From contig JAIRXN010000122.1 in assembly GCA_031268245.1 (NCBI GenBank), positions 1-32,645 of the forward strand: 32,645 nt of DNA, read 5' to 3'. The translations under genes and the position numbers were made by a program. Source of the stretch: Treponema sp. GTDB taxonomy: Bacteria > Spirochaetota > Spirochaetia > Treponematales > Breznakiellaceae. Position 1 is the stretch's first letter. Each line of letters opens with the position of its first letter. Below the pieces are notes generated by a model. The model worked only from the letters and a program-made list of their open reading frames with translations, searched no databases and had not been told where the DNA came from. Positions 1 to 7,833 of this stretch are shown here, piece by piece.

Positions 1-2
1 TC

Positions 3-761
3 ACCCTCTATGCGGATGAGAATTTTGACGCTCTTGCCTGGAATGATCCCTCCAATATCCCCACCGGCAAAGCCATCACCCTTGTGGGCGCGGATACGGA
101 GCGCACCATTACCCTCACCGGAAACGGCAATATGTTTTATGTCGAGGGGAGCCTTACCCTGGACAATAACCTTACTCTGAAAGGCCACGGCTCCAATAAC
201 TCGTCGCTGGTGGAGGTATACGAAGGCGGGAGCCTTGTCATGAAGGCAGGGGCGAAGATAAGCGGCAATACCGCTAGCGCAGGCGGCGGCGTGAGTGTCA
301 TCATAGGTGGCAACTTTACCATGGAAGGCGGCGAAATCTCCGGTAATACCGCTACCGGCAGCCTCCCCAATGTCCCCACCCTCTTCTTAGTGTCCGATGG
401 CTCAGGCGGTGGCGTGCTTGTCCAGGGCGGCAACTTTACCATGAAAGGCGGGACAATCTCCGGCAATACCGCCAGCGGCGTTTTTTCTGGTAGCGTCGAA
501 TTGTGGACCGGCTCAGGTGGCGGCGTGGCTGTCTGGGACGGCAGCTTTAGCAAAACAGGCGGGACCATCTACGGCAATACCGGGAACGCGAATGTCGTCA
601 AAACCAGCGATTCAAGCCCCGTCGATACCATGGGCCACGCGGTGTATTATCAAACCGACGACTCCTACTACTACCGCGACGCCACGCTGGGCGCCGGGGA
701 CAACATAAGTACCAGTCAAGTTCCCTCAAGCGGAACCCAGTACAACTGGACAAAGAAGTGA
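3..761 (+). CDS. Beta-helix repeat surface-type protein, 3' part (5' end outside window)
   Basis: The frame is open from the first bases of the window, so the gene begins upstream; the GTG at 84 is probably internal. The visible part is built of degenerate repeats. A Gly-rich stretch of the type SGGGVxV is followed by GGNFTMxGGxISGNTA, seen at about 290-360, 410-480 and 510-580, with an earlier degenerate copy near 226-285. Two copies share the 15-mer GGCAACTTTACCATG at 309-323 and 429-443, exactly 120 bp (40 residues) apart. Such Gly/Asn/Thr-rich repeats are typical of right-handed beta-helix passenger domains of secreted or outer-membrane proteins. The last 50 residues are Tyr/Ser rich and end in NWTKK, with no C-terminal membrane anchor or beta-barrel visible. 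A surface role is inferred from repeat type only; any signal peptide would lie upstream. Confidence 0.75.
   Translation, partial: TLYADENFDALAWNDPSNIPTGKAITLVGADTERTITLTGNGNMFYVEGSLTLDNNLTLKGHGSNNSSLVEVYEGGSLVMKAGAKISGNTASAGGGVSVIIGGNFTMEGGEISGNTATGSLPNVPTLFLVSDGSGGGVLVQGGNFTMKGGTISGNTASGVFSGSVELWTGSGGGVAVWDGSFSKTGGTIYGNTGNANVVKTSDSSPVDTMGHAVYYQTDDSYYYRDATLGAGDNISTSQVPSSGTQYNWTKK
226..585 (+). repeat. In-frame tandem repeats of about 40 codons in the beta-helix gene
   Basis: Degenerate tandem units each contain a GG-x-[FL]-[TSV]-M core followed by a GNTA or GNTG turn. The two middle units are the closest pair and are exactly 120 bp apart. They diverge mainly in the loop before each SGGGV stretch, so loop length varies while the core is conserved. 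Confidence 0.7.
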
Positions 762-867
762 GGTAATCCGCCGTCTGCGGCGCGGCGGCGCGGTTAAAGT
801 TGCGCCGCCGCCAGGATAAACGCATAGAAACACTTTTATCGTCAAAAAGTGAATTCTGAAGAAGAAA

Positions 868-1023
868 AACCGCGAAAGACACGGACAGGGAGAAGAATTT
901 AACCACAAAGCCGTCCAGGGACGGCGGGACACGAAGGAAGAAAGAAGGTTTTGGTAACCAATCCTATTCTTCCCTTTGTGCTCGTTGTGGTTAAAAATCT
1001 TCAAATTTTGGTGGTTTCGCGGT
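868..1023. repeat. 156-bp imperfect inverted repeat between convergent genes
   Basis: The outer arms ACCGCGAA (869-876) and TTCGCGGT (1016-1023) are exact complements. Inner arms also pair: TTTAACCACAA near 898-908 with TTGTGGTTAAA near 985-995, and CACGAAGGAAG near 931-941 with CTTCCCTTTGTG near 969-980, imperfectly. The element lies between the 3' end of the beta-helix gene and the 3' end of the permease gene. It fills most of the roughly 290-bp gap between them. It carries GACACGAAGGA-type runs that, from general knowledge, recur in intergenic palindromes of many bacteria. No gene is visible here. Confidence 0.6.
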
Positions 1024-1052
1024 ACTTGAAAGTAAACGCCGATACCCCGCAA

Positions 1053-1892
1053 TCACCCCTTGACCGCTCCGGCGGCCACGCCCTTGGTAATCTGCTTGCG
1101 GAAAACAAGATAGAAAACCACCATGGGTGTCATGCCGATTACCAGGGCGGAAAACTGCTTACCGTAATCGGATGCAAGAGTCCCCGAAAAACGGCTGATT
1201 CCCACGGGAATAGACTTGTTTATATCGTTGGAGGTAAGGATGTTGATCAGCATGAATTCATTCCAGGTACCGGTAAAGGTAAGGATCGCCACGGTCATGG
1301 CAACAGGAACTGTCATAGGGAAGATTATCTTTGAAAAAATGGAAAAGTAACGCGCCCCGTCTATCCGCGCCGACTCCACCAGGGCATCGGGAATGCTCCT
1401 GATAAACTCTGTCCCCAGGTATATCCCCATGGGAAGCCCCAGTCCTATGTAGGGAATCAGCACGCCAAGCCTTGTGTCGTAAAGCCCCACGGCATTCACC
1501 ATGAGGAAGAGGGGCACCATGATAGACTGAAGGGTAAGAAGGATTCCCACAATAAAACTACCGTGCAGTATTCCTGTGGCCCTGCTCTTTATTTTTGCAA
1601 AGGCAAAACCGGCCATAAAGCCCAGCACTACTACCGAAAGCACCGTTACGCCGGTATAGAGAACGCTGTTGAAGAGAAGGATGCCGAATTTCCCGTACTT
1701 CCAGGTCCAGGGATAGTTGCCGGTAAACCAGAGTTTGGGCAGGGCCAGCTTACTTGTGGTCATGTATTCCTGGGTAGTTTTGAAGGATTGAACAACAAGC
1801 CAGAGAAGAGGATAGATCGCCAGAACCGTAAAAAATGCCATGACAATGTAGATAAGAATCTTTGAGGCTATATGCCCTTTGCGCACATCCAC
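1053..1892 (-). CDS. Carbohydrate ABC transporter permease, CUT1 family (MalG type)
   Basis: This is a 279-residue inner-membrane permease of a binding-protein-dependent sugar importer. Six hydrophobic segments are visible, beginning with one at about residues 10-33. The cytoplasmic EAA loop, which docks on the ATPase, is seen as VESARIDGARYFSIF followed by KIIFPM in the second half. The short C-terminal tail (RKQITKGVAAGAVKG) is typical of MalG-like subunits. It is the last gene of the operon binding protein - MalF-like permease - MalG-like permease, three bases after the preceding stop. No ATP-binding subunit is encoded here, so an ATPase such as a shared MsmK/UgpC-type protein must come from elsewhere (inference). 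The substrate cannot be read from the sequence. Confidence 0.9.
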   Translation of the reverse strand: MDVRKGHIASKILIYIVMAFFTVLAIYPLLWLVVQSFKTTQEYMTTSKLALPKLWFTGNYPWTWKYGKFGILLFNSVLYTGVTVLSVVVLGFMAGFAFAKIKSRATGILHGSFIVGILLTLQSIMVPLFLMVNAVGLYDTRLGVLIPYIGLGLPMGIYLGTEFIRSIPDALVESARIDGARYFSIFSKIIFPMTVPVAMTVAILTFTGTWNEFMLINILTSNDINKSIPVGISRFSGTLASDYGKQFSALVIGMTPMVVFYLVFRKQITKGVAAGAVKG

Positions 1893-1895
1893 GGC

Positions 1896-2798
1896 CTACT
1901 CCTTTCCGCCAAAGCGTTTTTCCACAATCCCGGTAAGGGCTATCAGTATAAAGCTGATGATCACCATTATTGTTGAAATGGCGTTTGCCAGGGGATAGTT
2001 GGGCGCTCCCCGGAAGGCCATGCGGTACATATAGAGGGAAAGAACACTCGTCATGTTTGCAGGGCCGCCGTCAGTCATTACATAGATAAGATCGAAGGAC
2101 TTGAGGGATCCCGAAATTGCAAGGATTGCACAGGTAACGATAACCCCCGAAAGTGCAGGGAGTATGATATGACGGAGTGTCTGCCATTCATTTGCACCAT
2201 CGATCTTGGAAGCTTCAATAATCTGCACATCAATACGCTGAATATTTGCCAGAAAAATAATCACATACATTCCCGTATACATCCAGAGCATTATCACAAG
2301 AACCGGAATCATGGGATGATTATTCAGGGAAAATTCTGCGGCAGGATCAAAATAGTGCATTATCTCCATATATACACTGTTTGAGTTAAGATAAAACGCC
2401 TTAAAAAGAATACCGATGATGACAGGAGAAATAACATTGGGGAGATATATCATGGTCTGGAAGAAGCCGGTTCCCTTTACCAGTTTACGGGAAAGAATAT
2501 AGGCCAGAATAAAACCCAGGGGAATCTGCCCGAATACGGACACGAGAACTATCAGCATGTTGTTCCTCAGGGCTATGTAAAAATAACCCTGAGGATTGGT
2601 AAACATGGAGACATAGCTCCCGAAGCCTGCAAAACCTATTTTGGAATTCCCAAAGATCCTGCCGCCGTTATAGTTGGTAAGACTCAGGATGACGGAAAAT
2701 ACAGTAGGAAAAGCGACCACCGCATAATAGATAAACGCTGCGGGAAAAACCAAAAGGAAATAGGCATAACGTTCTTCCTGTCTGCGGGGCCGCTTCAT
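1896..2798 (-). CDS. Carbohydrate ABC transporter permease, CUT1 family (MalF type)
   Basis: A 300-residue permease that pairs with the MalG-type subunit to form the membrane channel. I place the start at the ATG at 2798 (MKRPRRQEERYAY), four bases after the stop of the binding-protein gene. An upstream in-frame stretch is only the other frame of that gene; a GTG at 2801 is an alternative start. The protein has a basic N-terminus, then six membrane segments, and an EAA loop IIEASKIDGANEWQTLRHI in the last third. The end, GIVEKRFGGKE, is typical of the family. The tight spacing indicates translational coupling. Confidence 0.9.
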   Translation of the reverse strand: MKRPRRQEERYAYFLLVFPAAFIYYAVVAFPTVFSVILSLTNYNGGRIFGNSKIGFAGFGSYVSMFTNPQGYFYIALRNNMLIVLVSVFGQIPLGFILAYILSRKLVKGTGFFQTMIYLPNVISPVIIGILFKAFYLNSNSVYMEIMHYFDPAAEFSLNNHPMIPVLVIMLWMYTGMYVIIFLANIQRIDVQIIEASKIDGANEWQTLRHIILPALSGVIVTCAILAISGSLKSFDLIYVMTDGGPANMTSVLSLYMYRMAFRGAPNYPLANAISTIMVIISFILIALTGIVEKRFGGKE

Positions 2799-2802
2799 CA
2801 CC

Positions 2803-4146
2803 TTATTGCCCGACTTTCCATGCTTCCAGAGCTTTCTGTGCAGCCTGTGCAACCTGTTCCGGAGTCTGGGTTCCCATGCCGATGGCCTGGAGCCCGTCAT
2901 TGATCGGTTCGTGGACAGGCCCCACAAAGACGCCGTCAATAACCGAGGTAGTAATACTGTACTGTGTAGCAAGCTTACTGCCGGCAACCTGTAGGGGTTC
3001 AAGCTTGATGGCGATGAAGTCAATATCAGTCCTGGTGGGAGTGGTAATGTTGCCGGTTTCAAGAAGGAAACTTTGAACCTCCTTGCCGGAGAGCCATTTT
3101 ACCAGCCGCCATGCAGCCTCTTCCCGGGGAGAATCCTCAGGGATGGACGCATTGATGCCCCAGCCTGTTCCCAGAATACCGGAAGTTGATTTATTGATCT
3201 TTGCACCCTCAATGTCGGGGAATACGGTAACCTGAAAATTATTCTGCCGGTATGGACTGATCAGTGCCTGGCCGGTGGAAGAGTCGGTGATAAGGGCGCC
3301 GATACGCCAGTCGCCGTCGATATAATAAGCGCCTTTGTTAGTGGCAAACTGCCCGATCCCGTCGCCGTAACCGGTGGTAAGGGAAGACTTGGAAAGTACA
3401 CCGTCATCGTAAAGCGTCTTAATGAATTTGAGGGCATTGACAAAATCAGGATCGGTAAATTTCGCTTGTCCTGAAAGGATCTTCTTTTCCCAGTCTTCAC
3501 CGCCAAAACGGCCGGCAACCATGGAAAAGAGGCAGCTCTGCATAACCCAGGTATCCTGGTTTGCCATAATTACCGTTTCGTAGCCCTTGGCCTTGAGTAT
3601 AGGTACCTGGGACTTGAGTTCCGCATAGGTTTTGGCAGGACTGAGCCCCGCATCCATGAGGACTTCGTTATTCACATAGAAGGCATGGCTTGAGGTAATA
3701 GCCCTGGCCAATTCTCCCACATAGCCGCCTCCCTGTCCGCCGCCGTCCAGAGCCCCGGCTACCATCACCTTGTCAAGACCGTCTCTCCTGATAAGGGGAG
3801 TCAGATCCTTGAGCAGTTTCCTGGTATGCAGGGTAGTTGAACGGCCGGAAGGCCATGCATAGATTACATCGGGAAGTTGCCCCGCCGCCGCATAGGCTTC
3901 AACCTTGTTATGGAAAGGATCGTTAAAAAGATCCTCCCGCACAATTTTGATATCCGGGTTTGCGGCGAGGAAGGGCGCCCAGATAACAGCCTCTTCCTTG
4001 GAAACATTGGCGGATGTCATGTCAAAGTAATTAAGAACCCGAAGTTCGATCTGTCCTTCGCCGGCTTCTTGCATCTTCAGACAGCCGGTAAAGAGTGCTG
4101 CGCCCGCAAGAACAAAGGCAAGCGAAAGATACGGAAATTTTTTCAT
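2803..4146 (-). CDS. Extracellular solute-binding lipoprotein, family 1 (sugar)
   Basis: This is the 447-residue substrate-binding component of the sugar importer, anchored outside the inner membrane by a lipid. The start is the ATG at 4146, with a GGGGGAAAT ribosome-binding site directly upstream; an in-frame start 16 codons earlier would spoil the signal peptide. MKKF is followed by a hydrophobic stretch and the lipobox LFTGC, making Cys22 the likely lipidated residue. Spirochaete lipoboxes are relaxed, which fits Phe at -3. Features of family 1 binding proteins include the early WAPFLAANPDIKIV stretch, the GAYYIDGDWRIGAL region, and a late GTGWGINASIPE with AAWRLVKWLSG. It is first in the operon, behind the promoter at 4239-4266. 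The ligand is unknown. Confidence 0.9.
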   Translation of the reverse strand: MKKFPYLSLAFVLAGAALFTGCLKMQEAGEGQIELRVLNYFDMTSANVSKEEAVIWAPFLAANPDIKIVREDLFNDPFHNKVEAYAAAGQLPDVIYAWPSGRSTTLHTRKLLKDLTPLIRRDGLDKVMVAGALDGGGQGGGYVGELARAITSSHAFYVNNEVLMDAGLSPAKTYAELKSQVPILKAKGYETVIMANQDTWVMQSCLFSMVAGRFGGEDWEKKILSGQAKFTDPDFVNALKFIKTLYDDGVLSKSSLTTGYGDGIGQFATNKGAYYIDGDWRIGALITDSSTGQALISPYRQNNFQVTVFPDIEGAKINKSTSGILGTGWGINASIPEDSPREEAAWRLVKWLSGKEVQSFLLETGNITTPTRTDIDFIAIKLEPLQVAGSKLATQYSITTSVIDGVFVGPVHEPINDGLQAIGMGTQTPEQVAQAAQKALEAWKVGQ

Positions 4147-4194
4147 ATTTCCCCCGTGTGGAATAAAAATACATGGAGCCGCTCCAAAATTCAC

Positions 4195-4210
4195 TGATCC
4201 GGCAGGATCA
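4195..4210. promoter_or_regulatory. Short palindrome in the sugar-operon leader, possible operator
   Basis: TGATCC and GGATCA arms flank GGCA. The site is downstream of the predicted start of transcription and about 50 bases before the binding-protein start codon. The position suits a repressor site, but this rests on symmetry alone. Confidence 0.25.
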
Positions 4211-4238
4211 TAATTTAGAAACTAGCTCACATATTTTT

Positions 4239-4266
4239 ATTGTATGCTTTCACCGGTACCTGTCCA
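4239..4266 (-). promoter_or_regulatory. Sigma-70-type promoter of the sugar ABC operon
   Basis: Read on the minus strand, TGGACA (4266-4261) and TACAAT (4244-4239) are separated by 16 bases. They match the -35 and -10 consensus at five of six positions each. Transcription would start near 4232, giving a leader of about 85 bases that contains the palindrome at 4195-4210. No terminator is obvious after mtnP, so some read-through from upstream is possible. Confidence 0.5.
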
Positions 4267-4286
4267 GCGCCGCCTTGTCGTAAATT

Positions 4287-5045
4287 TTAATTTCCGGTAT
4301 TAATCTTAGGGATAACGCCGATCAGCAGATTTGTCACCTTGGCGGCATTCTCTTCAAAAACTTTGGCGATCATCTCCCAGCTAACCGGCTCTTCATCAAC
4401 CATCCAACTGTCATAATCGGTACTCATGGTTACCGCCGCATAGGGGATACCCGCCTCATTGGCCAACACTGTTTCTGTAGCCAGGGACATATTTATTATA
4501 TCAGCACTAAAACTGCGGAACATGATGGATTCGGCCCGCGTAGAAAAGCGGGGGCCTTCAATGGTAACAACAGTTCCCTTTTCATGGTAGCGGTACTGAA
4601 GTTTTCGGCATTCGGTAATAAGGAATTTGCGCAAAGCGCCGTCAAAAGGATGGGCCATGGCGCAGTGCACCGGTTTATGGGGTTCAAAAGATTCATAAAA
4701 AGTCATCTTCCGCTGTTTGGTGAAATCAATAAACTGATCCGGAATGACAATATCTCCCCGGCCTATCTTTTCCCGGAGGGAACCCACCGCCGAAGTCGCC
4801 AGAATATGGGTGCAGCCTGAGTTCCTGAGGGCCGTAATGTTTGCCCGGTAGTTCACCTGGCTGGGGGGAATCGTATGCTCCCTGCCGTGACGGGCAAGAA
4901 TGACCACATCGGTATCCCCAATGGTTCCGCACTTCAGGGGAGAAGAAGGTTCCCCATAGACAGTATCAGCCTTTTCGTCCCGGGCATTGGAAAGAATATC
5001 CGGGTTGTCCAAACCGCTTCCGCCGATAATACCGATCTTTGCCAT
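4287..5045 (-). CDS. mtnP: S-methyl-5'-thioadenosine phosphorylase
   Basis: This 252-residue enzyme splits 5'-methylthioadenosine with phosphate into adenine and methylthioribose-1-phosphate in the cytoplasm. The start of the family fold is clear: IGIIGGSGLDN at the N-terminus, then ARHGREH and VNYRANI for phosphate and ribose, TSAVGSL, and the EGPRFSTRAES signature. Near the C-terminus the ribose motif NMSLATETVLANEAG is followed by STDYDSW, where the Asp pair contacts the purine as in methylthioadenosine phosphorylases. The start has a clear AGGAG site. The gene lies 10 bases after mtnA, whose substrate it makes, so the pair forms one pathway module. A methylthioinosine preference is possible but less likely from the motifs. 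Confidence 0.93.
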   Translation of the reverse strand: MAKIGIIGGSGLDNPDILSNARDEKADTVYGEPSSPLKCGTIGDTDVVILARHGREHTIPPSQVNYRANITALRNSGCTHILATSAVGSLREKIGRGDIVIPDQFIDFTKQRKMTFYESFEPHKPVHCAMAHPFDGALRKFLITECRKLQYRYHEKGTVVTIEGPRFSTRAESIMFRSFSADIINMSLATETVLANEAGIPYAAVTMSTDYDSWMVDEEPVSWEMIAKVFEENAAKVTNLLIGVIPKINTGN

Positions 5046-5055
5046 GATAAAACTC

Positions 5056-6183
5056 CTAAAAAAAATTCAAACTGTTCCCTTCGGAGTACAGGGCTCCTAT
5101 CCCCTCTTCCGAAGCCTCGCAAATTCCCCGCTCGCTTATCAGCGCCATAATATACCGGGCGGGCGTTACATCGAAACCCCAGTTACGCGCAGGACTCTTG
5201 TCAGGACAAATCTGGACTGTTTCGATGACGCCGCCTGAGGTTTTGCCGCTTATAAAACGGACTTCTCCCGCGTCCCGTTCTTCGATGGGAATTTCTGCAA
5301 CCCCGTCCAGCATTGTAAAATCGAAAGTTGAAGAAGGCAAGGCCACATAGAAGGGAACATTGTTCTCCCTGGCCGCAAGCGCCTTCAAATAGGTACCGAT
5401 CTTGTTGGCCGCATCTCCCCGGCGGGTTACCCGATCGGCCCCGGTGATCACCATGTCTACCATACCGTGCTGCATCAAATGGCCCCCGGCATTGTCGGGA
5501 ATAAGGTCATGGGGAATACCCTGTTCCGCCAACTCCCATGCGGTAAGACTTGCCCCCTGATTGCGGGGACGGGTTTCGTCCACCCAGACATGCACGGGAA
5601 TGTTTCTTTCAAACGCCGCATAGACCGGCGAGAGCGCCGAACCGTAATCGACAAAGGCAAGCCAGCCCGCATTACAGTGGGTAAGAATATGTACCGCTTC
5701 GCCGTTTTTTTTCTCTGCGATTTTTTCGATGATCCTGAGTCCGTGTTCACCAATGCGCCTGCAGCACTCCGCATCGCTATCGGCAATCTTCTCTGCGGTT
5801 TCCAGAGCCGTCTTCCGCTTCTCCGCAGGCCCCGCACCGGGAAGATCCAGAGCCTCCAGCATGGCATCTACCGCCCAGGCAAGATTGCTCGCAGTGGGCC
5901 GGGTAGCCTTGAGAAGCCGGGCGGAATTTTCAATATCCGCCCTGAAGGTCTTTTCCCCCGCCTCATACGCGGCAAGATACATCCCGTAGGCGGCAGTTGC
6001 CCCGATAAGCCCCGCTCCCCTGACATACATATCCTTTATTGCCTTGACAATATCCGCAACCGTACAGAGGTCAAGAATTTCAAACTGATGGGGAAGAATC
6101 TGTTGATTGATGATCTGTACGGCTCTTTTCCCCGCCCCTTCCTTAAGCCAAATGGTCCTAAAGTGCCTGCCGTTAACCTTCAT
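5056..6183 (-). CDS. mtnA: S-methyl-5-thioribose-1-phosphate isomerase
   Basis: This 375-residue enzyme converts methylthioribose-1-phosphate to methylthioribulose-1-phosphate, the second step of methionine salvage here. The two family catalytic residues are visible and correctly spaced: Cys170 in THCNAGWLA and Asp250 in ITGADRVTRRGD, followed by the NKIGTYLKAL stretch. The early VRGAGLIGATAAYGM loop is also characteristic. The protein is somewhat longer than the classical 350 residues, with extra residues at the C-terminus. It starts three bases after the small membrane-protein gene and precedes mtnP. The later salvage genes (mtnB, C, D) are not in this window, so the product may enter an alternative shunt or be handled by genes elsewhere. 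Confidence 0.94.
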   Translation of the reverse strand: MKVNGRHFRTIWLKEGAGKRAVQIINQQILPHQFEILDLCTVADIVKAIKDMYVRGAGLIGATAAYGMYLAAYEAGEKTFRADIENSARLLKATRPTASNLAWAVDAMLEALDLPGAGPAEKRKTALETAEKIADSDAECCRRIGEHGLRIIEKIAEKKNGEAVHILTHCNAGWLAFVDYGSALSPVYAAFERNIPVHVWVDETRPRNQGASLTAWELAEQGIPHDLIPDNAGGHLMQHGMVDMVITGADRVTRRGDAANKIGTYLKALAARENNVPFYVALPSSTFDFTMLDGVAEIPIEERDAGEVRFISGKTSGGVIETVQICPDKSPARNWGFDVTPARYIMALISERGICEASEEGIGALYSEGNSLNFF

Positions 6184-6186
6184 AAT

Positions 6187-6465
6187 TTATTTTTTCCGGC
6201 GCCTTCCAAAGAGCGGATCGAAGTATTTTTCCGGATCTACTTTTTTGAGCAGCATCTTGAGGATAGCCCGGTATAAGAGAAAAGAAAGGGCTATTGAAAT
6301 GATGAAGATTACCGGGAAGCCCCAGGCCGCCGCAGACTCGGGCAAGTGAGGCACCAGATATTTTGCATAAAGCACAAAGAGCAGGATAAAACTGATAATA
6401 GTAACAACTATGTTTACCACCGTTGCTCCCAGAATAAAAAGAAGTGTATTGGCTTTCTTATTCAT
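6187..6465 (-). CDS. Small two-helix membrane protein, unknown function
   Basis: A 92-residue protein with two hydrophobic segments, at about residues 7-33 and 50-69. They are separated by a short Pro-containing loop (HLPESAAAW). The C-terminal tail is very basic and ends GRRRKK, so it probably lies in the cytoplasm. Its start overlaps the last eight bases of lspA, and its stop is three bases before mtnA, so it is co-transcribed and probably co-translated with both. I do not recognise a family. Its place beside lspA could be chance or could reflect a lipoprotein-related role; nothing in the sequence decides. Confidence 0.7.
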   Translation of the reverse strand: MNKKANTLLFILGATVVNIVVTIISFILLFVLYAKYLVPHLPESAAAWGFPVIFIISIALSFLLYRAILKMLLKKVDPEKYFDPLFGRRRKK

Positions 6466-6997
6466 GTGAATTTTTCTCCTGAATTTCTTTTTTCGGCTGA
6501 ATGAGGATGGTAAACAAAAGCAGGATACAACAGATTACCACACTGGCATCGGCAATATTAAAAGTGGGCCAGCGCTCCAGGCCCAAAAAACCGTAGAATC
6601 TCACACTGATAAAATCCACCACACCTTCGGGCCTGAAAATCCTGTCGATAAGGTTTCCTATACCCCCGCCGGCGATTCCGGCCACAGCCCAGCGCTGGAT
6701 GGGACTGAACTCGGAGGATTTAAGATAATACCAGATGAGAAAACCAAGAACCACGAGGGGCAGGACAATAAAAAGCGCAGGTCTGATAAAATCGGGCAGG
6801 TTGTGCCCCAGGCTGAAGGCAACAGCCTTATTCCGTACATGGTAGATTTCCAGGAATTCATTGTTAAACACATCGGCAATCATCACACCGCTTCGGGGCC
6901 AGTTTTTGACAATGAATGCCTTTACTATCTGATCCAGTAAAACGATAAGCCCTGTCAATAAAAACGGCAGACCTTTTTCCCTGTTGATACGTTTCAA
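6458..6997 (-). CDS. lspA: Lipoprotein signal peptidase (signal peptidase II)
   Basis: This 179-residue inner-membrane aspartyl protease removes signal peptides from diacylated prolipoproteins. Four membrane segments are visible. The catalytic pair is Asp118 in GNLIDRIF and Asp150 in FNIADASV, with the family motifs VRNKAVAFS near residue 55 and VVDFISVRF near residue 127. The start codon is TTG at 6997, supported by an AGGAG sequence seven bases upstream. Substrates in this window would include the sugar-binding lipoprotein and ApbE. The gene lies directly downstream of the terminator at 7011-7033, so it needs a promoter in that short gap or partial read-through. Confidence 0.94.
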   Translation of the reverse strand: MKRINREKGLPFLLTGLIVLLDQIVKAFIVKNWPRSGVMIADVFNNEFLEIYHVRNKAVAFSLGHNLPDFIRPALFIVLPLVVLGFLIWYYLKSSEFSPIQRWAVAGIAGGGIGNLIDRIFRPEGVVDFISVRFYGFLGLERWPTFNIADASVVICCILLLFTILIQPKKEIQEKNSHE

Positions 6998-7010
6998 GCT
7001 TCACTCCTAT

Positions 7011-7033
7011 AAAAAGCGGCGGCATCGCCGCTT
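7011..7033 (-). terminator. Rho-independent terminator of the hydrolase-Nif3 operon
   Basis: On the minus strand the stem AAGCGGCG/CGCCGCTT (8 bp, four-base loop) is followed by a run of five T residues. It lies about 35 bases downstream of the Nif3 stop and just upstream of the lspA ribosome-binding site. Confidence 0.75.
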
Positions 7034-7046
7034 ATGTAAAATCGGA

Positions 7047-7067
7047 CATTAACACGCAGTGTTAATG
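7047..7067 (-). other. Perfect 9-bp hairpin next to the Nif3 stop codon
   Basis: CATTAACAC pairs perfectly with GTGTTAATG around a three-base loop, one base after the Nif3 stop codon. It has no T tract of its own. It may stabilise the 3' end or act together with the terminator at 7011-7033. Confidence 0.5.
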
Positions 7068-7068
7068 A

Positions 7069-7833
7069 TTACAATCCTGTCGGCACATCGATAAATTCCG
7101 TGTCCAGATACAGTTCATGCGCACAGCGTTCCATGACGGAACGGACTCCCCAGACTTCTGTGGCATAGTGTCCGCCGGCAATCATATTGATACCGTTTTC
7201 CAAAAGATGATGATACACACTGTGGGAATTCTCCCCGGTAACATACAGATCTACCCCCTCTTCAATCGCCTGGAAAACTTCAAGGGCAGCTCCTCCGGAA
7301 ATCACCGCGCAGATGAGATTTTCTTTTCTGCCGAAGGGATACACACCAACCGGCTGATTGCCGCCGAAACTTATCCGCTTTGCCGCTTCATCAACGGAAA
7401 GCGGTTTTTTCAAATTACCCTTATAACCGATTTTTTTGCCATGATACATGCCGAAGGGCCTGGGATCTTCGATATCCAAAAGTTTCGCAAGAGCCGCATT
7501 GTTCCCCGCTTCGGGATGCTGATCCAGGGGAAGATGGCAGGCATAGAGGGCCAGGTTATGATCCAGAAGAAACTTGATCCGTTCCCGGTGGGAGGAAGTC
7601 AGGGGCAGGGGTTTTCCCCAGAAGAGGCCGTGATGAACAAAGAGCAGTCCCGCTCCGGCATCCGCAGCCCTCTTGAAGCTTTCCAGGCAGGCATCCACCG
7701 CAAAGGCTATCTTTTGAATCTCCCCGCCGTCATTATCCACCTGAAGCCCATTAAGGCTCGTATCGACAGAAAAAAATTCTTCGATTGCCAGGAAGCTTCT
7801 GAACCATTTATCCAGCTTTTCGGTCGTTATCAT
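7069..7833 (-). CDS. Nif3-like dinuclear metal centre protein (YbgI/YqfO family)
   Basis: This 254-residue protein belongs to the NIF3 family, sometimes annotated as GTP cyclohydrolase 1 type 2. Its true cellular role is unsettled. Metal-binding and family motifs are clear: SLNGLQVDN near the N-terminus, LLFVHHGLFWG, HLPLDQHPEAGNN in the middle, and near the C-terminus GHYATEVWGVRSV. These His, Asp and Glu residues coordinate two metal ions in structures of the family. The length matches the short bacterial form without the PII-like insert. The ATG directly follows the TAG of the upstream gene with no spacer, so the two are translationally coupled. Confidence 0.9.
   Translation of the reverse strand: MITTEKLDKWFRSFLAIEEFFSVDTSLNGLQVDNDGGEIQKIAFAVDACLESFKRAADAGAGLLFVHHGLFWGKPLPLTSSHRERIKFLLDHNLALYACHLPLDQHPEAGNNAALAKLLDIEDPRPFGMYHGKKIGYKGNLKKPLSVDEAAKRISFGGNQPVGVYPFGRKENLICAVISGGAALEVFQAIEEGVDLYVTGENSHSVYHHLLENGINMIAGGHYATEVWGVRSVMERCAHELYLDTEFIDVPTGL

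Noticed and set aside
226..585. Regular repeats at the left edge considered as a CRISPR array
   Set aside because: The repeats are degenerate, in frame, and encode a coherent beta-helix protein; repeat length and spacing do not fit a CRISPR array.
4197..4286. Possible small gene between mtnP and the sugar-binding gene
   Set aside because: No frame with a start and ribosome-binding site; the region is accounted for by a promoter and leader.
6984..7068. SAM-related riboswitch looked for upstream of the lspA-mtnA-mtnP genes
   Set aside because: The region contains only two simple hairpins and a terminator; no riboswitch core sequences are visible.
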